A stretch of 64,000 bases of DNA, from contig NZ_BMOD01000019.1 of NCBI RefSeq assembly GCF_014646895.1, positions 37,452 through 101,451 on the forward strand, given 5' to 3'. The DNA comes from Deinococcus roseus (lineage in GTDB: Bacteria; Deinococcota; Deinococci; Deinococcales; Deinococcaceae). Shown here one piece after another: positions 8,213-16,389 of the stretch. The notes beneath the pieces are model-generated. The model made no database searches, was not told the DNA's origin, and saw only the letters and a list, made by a program, of their open reading frames with translations. The position numbers and the translations under genes are program-made. The first letter of the stretch is position 1. The number at the start of each line of letters is the position of its first letter.

Positions 8213-8218
8213 TATGCT
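8213..8218 (+). promoter_or_regulatory. -10 box before the M42 peptidase
   Basis: TATGCT, 6 bases before ATG at 8225; no Shine-Dalgarno visible. Confidence 0.5.
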
Positions 8219-8224
8219 TGTCCC

Positions 8225-9262
8225 ATGATCGACACCCGTTACTTGGCAGACCGGCTGCTGACTTTGCTGCGCACCCCCTCACCCACTGGATTCACCGGGC
8301 AGGCCATGCAGGTGCTGGCTGGAATGCTGCAGGACCTTGGCATCGAGCCCCAGTTCACCCCCAAAGGGGCGCTGTACTGGACCCTTTCCGGTCAGGCAAC
8401 TGGCAAAACAGTGGCTTTCAGTGCCCACATTGACACGCTGGGGGCCATGGTCAAGGAAATCAAAGACAATGGACGCCTGAAGCTGACGGCCCTTGGGGGT
8501 TACGACTGGGCCACCGTGGAAGGAGAATACTGCACAGTGCACTTGCAGGGTGGCAAGACCCTTACGGGAACTGTGGTCAACGTCAAGCAGAGCACCCATG
8601 TGTGGGGCGCAGAACTGCGGGACCTCAAACGCACCGATGAAACCATGGAAGTGCGTCTGGATGCCCGTTCTTTCAGTGCAGAAGACGCCCTGAATCTGGG
8701 GGTGCAGGTGGGGGATTTTGTGTCGTGGGATCCGCGTGCAGAGCTGACCGAATCCGGGTACCTGAAGAGCCGCCACCTGGACAACAAGGCTGCAGTGGCG
8801 GTCTTTCTGGATGTGACCCGTGCTGTGCTGCAGGAGAAAATCGCTTTGAAGCACACCACCCATTTCTTCATCAGCAATTACGAGGAGGTGGGGCACGGGG
8901 CTTCAGTGGGGATTCCGCAGGACACCCAGGAACTCATTGCGGTGGACATGGCGGCCATTGGAAAAGGGCAGACCTCGCATGAGCACCACTGCACCCTCTG
9001 TGTGAAGGACTCTTCGGGGCCTTATGACCACGGGCTGGGGAACCGCCTTCGCAAAGCGGCAGTGCAGGCAGGCATCGACCTGAAGATCGACATTTATCCG
9101 TATTACGGCTCAGATGCCAGTGCTGCATGGCGGGCCGGAGGGAATTATCCTGCTGCACTGATTGGCCCTGGCGTGGATGCCAGCCACGCCTATGAAAGAA
9201 CCCACCTGGATGCTTTGCAGGACACTGCAAAACTGATTTTGCAGTACATGCAGGAAGGTTAA
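8225..9262 (+). CDS. M42-family metallopeptidase
   Basis: 345 residues, the usual length of M42 glutamyl aminopeptidase / endoglucanase-M-like enzymes. Two-metal ligands are visible: AHIDTLG (His/Asp), RHLDNKAAV (bridging Asp), NYEEVGHG (catalytic Glu-Glu) and VDMAAIG. The C-terminal DASHAYERTH supplies the last His. It probably trims peptides in the cytosol. The stop overlaps by 3 bases the stop of the convergent diguanylate cyclase gene. Confidence 0.9.
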   Translation: MIDTRYLADRLLTLLRTPSPTGFTGQAMQVLAGMLQDLGIEPQFTPKGALYWTLSGQATGKTVAFSAHIDTLGAMVKEIKDNGRLKLTALGGYDWATVEGEYCTVHLQGGKTLTGTVVNVKQSTHVWGAELRDLKRTDETMEVRLDARSFSAEDALNLGVQVGDFVSWDPRAELTESGYLKSRHLDNKAAVAVFLDVTRAVLQEKIALKHTTHFFISNYEEVGHGASVGIPQDTQELIAVDMAAIGKGQTSHEHHCTLCVKDSSGPYDHGLGNRLRKAAVQAGIDLKIDIYPYYGSDASAAWRAGGNYPAALIGPGVDASHAYERTHLDALQDTAKLILQYMQEG

Positions 9263-11277
9263 ACCCCAGAAACCAGTGCCACCGCAATACTCAGGTGCTC
9301 TCTTCCCGAACGGGAGAGGGCATCTCCTTTTTCAGGAACGGCATTCAGGTAACCCTGTGACGTGCGCAGGCTGAAATTCCCCAGCGGGTGATCGTCCAGG
9401 CTGACCTGAGAGGTGCCCAGCAGTTGCATGGCCAGGTCCTGCAGGGCCTGCAAGCGCTGTTGTTCTTCGGGCAGCAGCAGCACTGTGCGGGTGAAGTCCT
9501 GCAGCAAATGCAGGTGGTGTTCCCGTTCTGCGATCACTTCGCGCCGCTGCTGGGCCAGCAGCAGGGCTCCCACCTGGGTTGCAAAATCCATGGCAATCTC
9601 GATGGCTTCTGCACTGAAAGCCTGCTCCACCGTGTGGTTGTCCAGGTTCATGTGGGCGATGGGGTGCCCATCCACCACGATGGGCAGCAGGATGGTGCTT
9701 TTCACCTGGGCCAGCGAACCTGCTTCATCGAACACCTCGTAGGTGTCTGGTTCGATGGTGGCACTGGAATGCCGGGCGATGTCCAGGCCGTAAAGCAGGC
9801 GCGGAATGCCTTTCAGGTAGTTCTCCCTGCCATTGCCGTACCATTTGAGCTGGCTGTCCTCGCTGAGCTGGATGCCCAGAATGCCATCGTCGTAGCCCAC
9901 CTGGGCGGCCACCCGGTAATAACCACCGTGCCACACGTCCATGGAGCCTGCCTCCACACTGGGAATGGTGCGGATGGCCGCGGCCAGCAGGGTTTTCCAG
10001 AAGCGCGGTCCAGCGTCCTGATCGTGTGAAAGCAGTTCCAGGGTGGAGCGCAGGGTTTGCCAGGCGGCCCGTGGACTGACCGAGCCCAGCAAACTGGCCT
10101 GCTGGTGGTTTTTGTGCACGGCTTTCTGGGCGTACATGCGTTCGTCTGCCACCCGGCAGAGTTCACCAGGGGTGTCTCCATCGCGGCCCAGAAAAGCCAC
10201 CCCTGCACTGGCATCTGCATCCAGAAACCCTTTCTGGCGCACCGTGCTGCGAATGGCCCCCAGACGGTTTTCCAGAATGGAGAGTTGCCCGGGTTGCAGG
10301 TGCTTTAAAATCACCGCGAATTCATCTCCACCCAGACGGTAAGCCGGATCGGATTGCCTCAGGTGCAGCTTCAGAGCCTCCGCGAAGGTCTTCAGCAGCA
10401 CATCGCCCTGCTCGTGGCCCTGTCCATCGTTGACTTTTTTCAGGCCGTCCAGGTCCAGCACCATCACGCCCAGAGAAAACCCCTGCTGCTGGGCATCTTG
10501 CAGGTCCTGTTCCAGGGTCTGGTCAAAAGCGCGGCGGTTGCCCAGTCCGGTCAGGGGATCCAGCAGGGCAGCGTCTTTCAGTTGCCGCACATATTCCCCT
10601 TGCTGTTGCACCATGCGGATGCCCAGTGCAATGGATTCCAGCAATGTGCGTTCCTCTGGGAGCCAGGGGCGACCCTGCTGCCTGCCCACCGTGAGCACGG
10701 TGCCTTCCCCTTCTTTGAGGTTCAGGGGGAACACCATCACCTCCAGCGTGGTGCCCTCCAGTTGCAGGTTTGCAAAGTGCCGGGGATGCTGGGTCCTCAG
10801 GGCTTCCCAGGCCACACTGCCGTTCAGAAAGAGGGTGTGGGGCAGGTCCCAGGGAATGGGCTGCTCAGACCAGATTTCTTCCAGCTCATGGTGCTCACGG
10901 TCCATTTTCAACACGAAAACCAGATCCATGCCGATGGATTCCTGCAACACCTGCAAGGCCTGCCTGAGCAGGTCGTGAATGCTGATTTCGCTGCTCAGCA
11001 GGCGGGAAAGGTTGAGGATGGTCTGGGCATATCCCTGGGCTTTCTGCACATCCCGGTCCAGGGTTCGGAGTTGCTGGCCCTGCAAAATGACGTGTCCCAG
11101 CCCATCCGGTGTGGAGAGTTCCAGCAGGGGTTCTCCGGTTCTGAACCCCTCTCCAGCCAGCAATTCTCCCCACTGGGGGTGCTGCAGGCGCACAGCGCTG
11201 GCCCCGGTCACATGCTGCAAGACCAGCAGCATCTGCCGGGCAATGTGGTGTGAGGATGGGGTGCGGCGTTCAGGCAT
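9259..11277 (-). CDS. diguanylate cyclase, GAF-GGDEF-GAF architecture
   Basis: 672 residues. A GAF-like sensor region (about 70-225) is followed by a GGDEF domain with DPLTGLGNRR at its start and an intact GGDEF at residues 316-320; RQSD stands five residues before it, which is the inhibitory RxxD c-di-GMP site. A second GAF-like region follows (about 410-570), then a short tail. No membrane segment is seen, so it is cytosolic. It should make c-di-GMP from GTP, with product feedback. Having the cyclase in the middle between two GAF-like regions is unusual. A GGAGG ribosome site precedes the ATG. Confidence 0.87.
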   Translation of the reverse strand: MPERRTPSSHHIARQMLLVLQHVTGASAVRLQHPQWGELLAGEGFRTGEPLLELSTPDGLGHVILQGQQLRTLDRDVQKAQGYAQTILNLSRLLSSEISIHDLLRQALQVLQESIGMDLVFVLKMDREHHELEEIWSEQPIPWDLPHTLFLNGSVAWEALRTQHPRHFANLQLEGTTLEVMVFPLNLKEGEGTVLTVGRQQGRPWLPEERTLLESIALGIRMVQQQGEYVRQLKDAALLDPLTGLGNRRAFDQTLEQDLQDAQQQGFSLGVMVLDLDGLKKVNDGQGHEQGDVLLKTFAEALKLHLRQSDPAYRLGGDEFAVILKHLQPGQLSILENRLGAIRSTVRQKGFLDADASAGVAFLGRDGDTPGELCRVADERMYAQKAVHKNHQQASLLGSVSPRAAWQTLRSTLELLSHDQDAGPRFWKTLLAAAIRTIPSVEAGSMDVWHGGYYRVAAQVGYDDGILGIQLSEDSQLKWYGNGRENYLKGIPRLLYGLDIARHSSATIEPDTYEVFDEAGSLAQVKSTILLPIVVDGHPIAHMNLDNHTVEQAFSAEAIEIAMDFATQVGALLLAQQRREVIAEREHHLHLLQDFTRTVLLLPEEQQRLQALQDLAMQLLGTSQVSLDDHPLGNFSLRTSQGYLNAVPEKGDALSRSGREHLSIAVALVSGV

Positions 11278-11456
11278 CGGGCTGGGCCTCCAGATCTGCT
11301 CTTATTATGTCAACATGGCCTCTGAAAAAATCCTTACCTGAGTTGGATGGGGTCTGCTTGCTGTCTCTATTTGAAATGGACAGAGGATTTTCAAACAGCC
11401 TGACTTCACAATGGGAACCAGAAAACCCCGGAGCCTTATCCCTGTAAAGGAGACCC

Positions 11457-12653
11457 ATGCAAGAGATCCAGATCCTGTTCACGCCAGAAGGCATCCAGAA
11501 CCCCTACCCCCATTATGACCACCTGCGCAACCTCAATCCCGTATTTTACATTCCAGAGTGGAATTCCCTGTTTGTGACCGGGCACCCGGAGAACGCTGCT
11601 TTGCTGCGTGACCCACGGGTCAGTGTGGAACGGCTGGGGGCCTCTGCAGAAGACCTCAAAAGGGATGAATTTCTGCCTGTGAATGCCCTTTATCACATGA
11701 TGCTGTTCCGTGATCCCCCCAACCACACCCGCCTGCGCAGCCTGGTCAATCAGGCCTTCACGCCCAGGGTGGTTTCGGAGATGCGGGTCCTGATTGAAAC
11801 CCAGGTGGATGAAATTCTGGACCGGGTGGCCCTGCAGGGCAAAATGGAGGTTCTGGACGAGCTGGCCGGTCCCCTCCCGGTCACGGTGATCCTGAAAATG
11901 CTGGGCCTCAACCCGCAGGATGCAGAGCACTTTAAACGCTGGTCTGAAAGCATTGCTGTGCTGCTGGATGGGGGTGCAGAAAGCACAATCCTGATGCCCC
12001 GCATCATGCAGGACGTTGTAGAAATGAACAGCTACTTCAGGCAGATTGCAGATGATTTGCGAGAACGCCCCCGACCTGGTCTGATGACCGCACTGGCCAC
12101 GGCAGAACTGGCCGGAGACAAACTCAGCAATGAAGAACTGCTTTCAAACGCCATTTTGCTGCTGGTGGCCGGACATGAAACCACCACCAACCTGATCGCC
12201 AGTGGCCTTCATGCCCTGCTGGAGCATCCAGAGCAGCTTGCAGCGCTGCGGGAGCACCCTGAGTTGATGGACGGTGCCGTGGAAGAGCTGCTGCGTTACG
12301 TCAGTCCCGTGCAGGCCACCTCGCGGGTCCTGAAAACCGACATGGAAGTGGGCGGTCAGCAGGTCAAAGCAGGGACCCAGTTGCAACTGATGCTGGCTGC
12401 AGCCAACCGGGACCCCAGGGTGTTCAGCCACCCAGAACAACTGGATGTGCGGCGCGATGCCAGCAAGCATCTGGCCTTCGCTGCCGGACACCACTACTGT
12501 CTGGGAGCAAGTCTGGCCCGCATGGAAGCCAGGGTGGTCTTTGAAAAACTGCTGCAGCGTTTTGACACGCTGGAGATGTTGCAGCAGGACATTTCCTACC
12601 GACTCAATTTCACCCTGCGCGGTCTGAAAGAGCTGCACGTGGGGGTGCGTTGA
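11457..12653 (+). CDS. cytochrome P450
   Basis: 398 residues, bacterial class I P450 length. The I-helix oxygen-binding motif AGHETTT, the K-helix ExxR (ELLRY) and the haem loop FAAGHHYCLG with ligand Cys348 are all present. It should hydroxylate or otherwise oxidise a hydrophobic substrate using external ferredoxin; no ferredoxin or reductase gene is adjacent. The ATG follows AAAGGAG. Substrate not predictable. Confidence 0.93.
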   Translation: MQEIQILFTPEGIQNPYPHYDHLRNLNPVFYIPEWNSLFVTGHPENAALLRDPRVSVERLGASAEDLKRDEFLPVNALYHMMLFRDPPNHTRLRSLVNQAFTPRVVSEMRVLIETQVDEILDRVALQGKMEVLDELAGPLPVTVILKMLGLNPQDAEHFKRWSESIAVLLDGGAESTILMPRIMQDVVEMNSYFRQIADDLRERPRPGLMTALATAELAGDKLSNEELLSNAILLLVAGHETTTNLIASGLHALLEHPEQLAALREHPELMDGAVEELLRYVSPVQATSRVLKTDMEVGGQQVKAGTQLQLMLAAANRDPRVFSHPEQLDVRRDASKHLAFAAGHHYCLGASLARMEARVVFEKLLQRFDTLEMLQQDISYRLNFTLRGLKELHVGVR

Positions 12654-12657
12654 AGCA

Positions 12658-12684
12658 ACCCGCACTTTGTTGCCGGGTCTTTTT
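12658..12684 (+). terminator. weak terminator after P450
   Basis: Short ACCCG / CGGGT stem followed by CTTTTT. The loop is long and the stem weak. Confidence 0.4.
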
Positions 12685-12687
12685 GGT

Positions 12688-12693
12688 TATCCT
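12688..12693 (+). promoter_or_regulatory. -10 box before the HAD gene
   Basis: TATCCT with 5 bases to ATG at 12699; leaderless arrangement. Confidence 0.45.
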
Positions 12694-12698
12694 GAACC

Positions 12699-13298
12699 AT
12701 GACCGTTTTGCTTTTTGATGTGGATGGGGTGGTCCTGAAGCCGCCCCAGCAGTTGTTTTCCATTCACGCTGCAGAAAAATACCAGTTGCCAGAAGACCTG
12801 ATCAACCGTTTCTTTGTGGGTGTCTTTTACCAGTGTCTGCGTGGAGAGCTGGACCTCAAAGCAGCCCTGGCCCCGGAGTTGCCCATGTGGGGCTATCCAG
12901 GGTCTGTGGAAGCGTTCATGCAGGAATGGTTTGACATCGACTTCGTGCCAGATGAAGAACTTCTGGCAGTGGTGGACCGGCTCAGGGCTGAAGGCTACGC
13001 CTGCCATCTGGCCACCAACCAGGAAACACACCGTGCTGCTTACCTGTGGGAACGCCTGCAAGGTCATTTTGATGGCATGTTCGCCTCGTCACACCTGAAG
13101 GCCAAGAAACCCGACCCGGAGTATTTCCAGCAGGTCCAGAAAGCCCTGGGAACAGCAGAAATTCACTTCTGGGACGATCAAAGCAAAAATGTGGAAGCTG
13201 CACAGCAGGCAGGCTGGAACGCCCACCTCTACCTGAGCCCTGAAGCAGTTCTAAATGTGCTGCAAAAGGAAAACCTGTTGCAGACCCCTCAGCCCTGA
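12699..13298 (+). CDS. HAD-superfamily hydrolase
   Basis: 199 residues. Motif I is LLFDVDGVV with the nucleophile and acid/base aspartates near the N-terminus; motif II is the Thr in LATNQE, and motifs III/IV are seen as KAKKPDPEYF and FWDDQSKNV. The fold and length match IA-type HAD phosphatases with a small alpha cap. Substrate unknown. The gene end overlaps the end of the convergent kinase gene by 10 bases. Confidence 0.85.
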   Translation: MTVLLFDVDGVVLKPPQQLFSIHAAEKYQLPEDLINRFFVGVFYQCLRGELDLKAALAPELPMWGYPGSVEAFMQEWFDIDFVPDEELLAVVDRLRAEGYACHLATNQETHRAAYLWERLQGHFDGMFASSHLKAKKPDPEYFQQVQKALGTAEIHFWDDQSKNVEAAQQAGWNAHLYLSPEAVLNVLQKENLLQTPQP

Positions 13299-14188
13299 TC
13301 TGCCAGAAGCGCGTTCAGGGCCTGCGTTGAAATGGCCACCAGACCGGGATTGGTGTGACGGTAATAGGGGAGGGCCACCACCGCCACCGAAAGCGCCCAT
13401 CCCTTGCCCCGTTCCCAGGAGGCATCGTCTGCCTGCAGGGCCTGACGGAAGGTTTCACGGGTGGGAGCATCAAAAAGGTTCCAGGCCACCATCAGGTCAC
13501 AGGCCGGGTCTCCCACCCCCAGACCTCCAAAATCAATCACCGCATGCAGTTTCCCGTTGTGGACGAGCAGGTTTCCTGCTTGCAGGTCCCCATGGATCCA
13601 CACAGGTGGACTGTCCCAGGCTGGAGCGCTCAGGGCTTTTTCCCAGAGGGATGTCAGCGCTTTCACATCAAACCAGCCTTCCAGTTCTTGCAGGGCCTTG
13701 CGGGTCATGGGGTCGCGTTCATGCAAAGAAACACCCCTGCCAAAATTGTGGTGCCCCGGAACAGGCCCATCTGTTGCAGGAATGTTTTGCAAAGCCAGCA
13801 TGAACCCGGCAAGGTCTTTTGCCAGCAGGTCAGCATCTGAAACCCCCTCCAGAGAGGCATTTTTGCCTTCCAGCCAGCGGTAGATGGACCAGTGCCAGGG
13901 ATAGGTGTCATCAGGCTGTCCCAGTGCCACAGGTTCTGGAATCTGCAGGGGCAGGTGTGGGGCCAGCCTGGGCAACCACAGATGCTCTTTTTCCACCTGG
14001 GGTGTGGCCCAGGAAATGCGCGGCAAACGCACAGTCAAAGCTTTCCCCAGGCGGTACATGCGGTTGTCGGTGCCGCTGGACTGCATCACGTTCAGGGGAA
14101 GGTGTGCAAACTCAGGAAATTGGGTGGTCAGCAGGTGCTGCACCACTTCTGCGCTGGTGTCCACTTCATGGTCATGCAATTTTGCCAT
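13289..14188 (-). CDS. aminoglycoside phosphotransferase (APH)-family kinase
   Basis: 299 residues. The catalytic loop WIHGDLQAGNLL (HxDxxxxN type) and the metal motif VIDFGGLGVGDPACDL are the APH/choline-kinase signature; MYRLGKALTVRLPR contains the N-lobe lysine-bearing strand. Members phosphorylate small hydroxyl substrates; antibiotic resistance cannot be inferred from the family alone. It is followed on the same strand by nothing close and overlaps the HAD gene end-to-end. Confidence 0.85.
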   Translation of the reverse strand: MAKLHDHEVDTSAEVVQHLLTTQFPEFAHLPLNVMQSSGTDNRMYRLGKALTVRLPRISWATPQVEKEHLWLPRLAPHLPLQIPEPVALGQPDDTYPWHWSIYRWLEGKNASLEGVSDADLLAKDLAGFMLALQNIPATDGPVPGHHNFGRGVSLHERDPMTRKALQELEGWFDVKALTSLWEKALSAPAWDSPPVWIHGDLQAGNLLVHNGKLHAVIDFGGLGVGDPACDLMVAWNLFDAPTRETFRQALQADDASWERGKGWALSVAVVALPYYRHTNPGLVAISTQALNALLADQG

Positions 14189-14219
14189 TCAGGCTCCTTT
14201 TGTGTTTCTGCCAGATGTT

Positions 14220-15071
14220 TTAAAGGCGGTAATAGCCATAATTGACACTCACCTCAAACCCCAGTTTTTTATATAGGGCAATGGCCGGAGGGTTGCTGGA
14301 ATTGACCTCCAGCCACACCTGCTGGTACCCCTGCTGTTGCAAATCAAAGAGCACCTGACGCATCAACAGTTCCCCCAGACCTTTTCTGCGAAAATCAGGA
14401 TGCACCCGGAAGGCATAAATCCCCGCCCTGCTTTCGGTGTGAAACACCCGCAAATTGGACACCACCCGCCCATTGACCTTCAAAACCCGGTGGGGTTCGG
14501 GCTCCTCGCGCAGTTCTCTGCGCAGGTCATCCAGGTTCATGCCAAACCCGAAATCCTTTCTGGCCCCCTCAGCAATGCTTTCTGCATCTTCAGGTGCTGC
14601 CTGGGACTCGGTGGTGCCTTCGGGAAGTTCAGGGGCTTCAAACTGTCCGAGGTTCAGCACCATGCGGTATTCTGCAAAATCCAGGGTCACCCCCCATTTC
14701 TGCAAAAAAGCCTGACCTGCGCTGGACGCTGCTTCACAAATCCCCAGCACCTTCTGCACGCCGGGAACGGCACAGGCCCGCGCCATGCTCCTGAGCATGC
14801 GGGTCGCCATGCCCTGCCTGCGAAATTCAGGGGCCACCATCACTTTCAGTTCGGGCATGTGGTAAGCCCCCAGAATGCTCCCGTAACCCACCACCCGGTC
14901 TCCATTTAGCATCAGGTGGTGCCGGTTCCAGGGGGTTTCATGCACCTTGAGGGGTTCATAATCCAGCCCCAGTTTGAGGTCAAGCCCAGATGTTTCATTG
15001 ATGCTGACTTGCAAATTCAGGGCCTGGGCCAGTTGTTCGGGCGTCAGTGCCCGTTCCTGTAAATAACGCAT
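14220..15071 (-). CDS. protein with two GNAT acetyltransferase domains
   Basis: 283 residues with two acetyltransferase units: the first has VAPEFRRQGMATRML, the second VHPDFRRKGLGELLM with YKKLGFEVSVNYGYY at the end. The tandem layout recalls mycothiol synthase (MshD) and related two-domain enzymes, but the substrate is unknown. The ATG at 15071 is chosen because the upstream part of the open frame overlaps no homologous-looking sequence and TTTACT stands 6 bases before this ATG. It lies 201 bases from the divergent lacI gene. Confidence 0.8.
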   Translation of the reverse strand: MRYLQERALTPEQLAQALNLQVSINETSGLDLKLGLDYEPLKVHETPWNRHHLMLNGDRVVGYGSILGAYHMPELKVMVAPEFRRQGMATRMLRSMARACAVPGVQKVLGICEAASSAGQAFLQKWGVTLDFAEYRMVLNLGQFEAPELPEGTTESQAAPEDAESIAEGARKDFGFGMNLDDLRRELREEPEPHRVLKVNGRVVSNLRVFHTESRAGIYAFRVHPDFRRKGLGELLMRQVLFDLQQQGYQQVWLEVNSSNPPAIALYKKLGFEVSVNYGYYRL

Positions 15072-15248
15072 GGTTTCAGTAAAACTTTTTCGGCGGTGCT
15101 GCACATGCGTCAGGTGGCGTAGAAGGCCGAGGACCGATTGCACCAGGCAAAACCTGCCCCCTAAAACCCACTGAAACTTTTGTAAAAACCTTTCCACAAC
15201 TTTTTCATTCCTCTATTGCAAAACCCCATAAAATCTGCCACAATTTAC

Positions 15249-15262
15249 TACAAACGTTTCCA
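15249..15262. promoter_or_regulatory. LacI-type operator before the first lacI gene
   Basis: TACAAACGTTTCCA, one mismatch from TGNAANCGNTTNCA, centred on CG. It ends 10 bases before the lacI ATG, so binding would block its own transcription or translation start. Confidence 0.6.
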
Positions 15263-15272
15263 CAGGAAAACC

Positions 15273-16289
15273 ATGACCAGAAAACGAACCACCATCAAGG
15301 ATGTCTCTGTCCTCGCTGGCGTTTCGGTGTCCACGGTGTCCCGGGTGCTGAACTCCAGCGGCCCGATCTCCGAAGACACCCGAAAACTTGTCGAGTCGGC
15401 AGCAACGCAACTGAAATACCAGCCCAACCCGCTGGCCAGAGGACTGGTCAATCAACAACTGGGGGGGATTGGGGTGATGGTGCCCTGGATTGCCGGTCCG
15501 TATTTTGGGGTTTTTCTGGAAGGCATCCAGCGGGTGCTGAGGGAAACGGATTACCGTCTGGTGGTCGCCAGCGGTCAGGGGAACCGCGACAACGAACAGG
15601 AAACCCTTGCTTACCTGCTGAACAACGATGCCGATGGCGTGATCTATTACGGAGAACGCCTTTCTGCAGCAGATCTTGAGCAGATCAACCCGCACATGAA
15701 ACCCGTGGTGGTGATGGGACAGGACCCGGCAGAACTCCCCAACAACATCGGCATCGATGATGAGCTGGGGGCTTACCTGGCCACCCGTTACCTGATTGAC
15801 CATGGTCACAGCGAAATTGCCCACATCAGTGGAGATCCACACACCCACGTCACCCGCTCCAAGCTGGCAGGTTACCAGAGGGCTCTGTCCCAGGCCGGGT
15901 TGCCTTACCGCAGTGGGCTGGTGGTGTCCTCGAATTACACCGAACCCGGAGGCTACCAGGCCGCCCTGAAACTGCTGGCCGGGCCTGCTTTCACCGCCAT
16001 TTTCTGCGGCAACGACCAGATGGCGATGGGCAGTTACCAGGCCCTCAGGGATTTCAACAAACGCATTCCCGAGGATGTCTCGATGGTTGGTTTTGACGAC
16101 ATCCTGTTTTCCCGTTACATGCATCCGGCCCTGACCACCGTGCGCGTTCCCATTTATGAAATGGGGATGGCAGCGGCAAGCACCGTGCTCAGGCTGTTGG
16201 ACCGAACACACCAGGAGGTGAGATCTGTTCTAGAGCCCCAGTTGATCGTCCGCCATTCCGTCCTCAACCTGAAACCCACACCCCCCTGA
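15273..16289 (+). CDS. LacI-family transcriptional regulator 1
   Basis: 338 residues. The N-terminal helix-turn-helix TIKDVSVLAGVSVSTVSRVL and hinge region (YQPNPLARGL) bind DNA; the remainder is a periplasmic-binding-protein-like sugar-effector domain (FCGNDQMAMG, MVGFDDILFSRYMHPALTTV). The start at 15273 is next to an ACAGGAAAA ribosome site; upstream in-frame codons lack one. The GH3 gene follows in the same direction. It probably senses a beta-glucoside and represses the glucan genes. Confidence 0.92.
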   Translation: MTRKRTTIKDVSVLAGVSVSTVSRVLNSSGPISEDTRKLVESAATQLKYQPNPLARGLVNQQLGGIGVMVPWIAGPYFGVFLEGIQRVLRETDYRLVVASGQGNRDNEQETLAYLLNNDADGVIYYGERLSAADLEQINPHMKPVVVMGQDPAELPNNIGIDDELGAYLATRYLIDHGHSEIAHISGDPHTHVTRSKLAGYQRALSQAGLPYRSGLVVSSNYTEPGGYQAALKLLAGPAFTAIFCGNDQMAMGSYQALRDFNKRIPEDVSMVGFDDILFSRYMHPALTTVRVPIYEMGMAAASTVLRLLDRTHQEVRSVLEPQLIVRHSVLNLKPTPP

Positions 16290-16389
16290 ACAATTGATTT
16301 CTTCCCTGCACGGGCAGCCGAAAGCTGTCTGAGGATGCTTTTTGCTTTCTTTCTCTTTCCAGGCAGGTGCTTTCCAAAAGAGGTTTTCC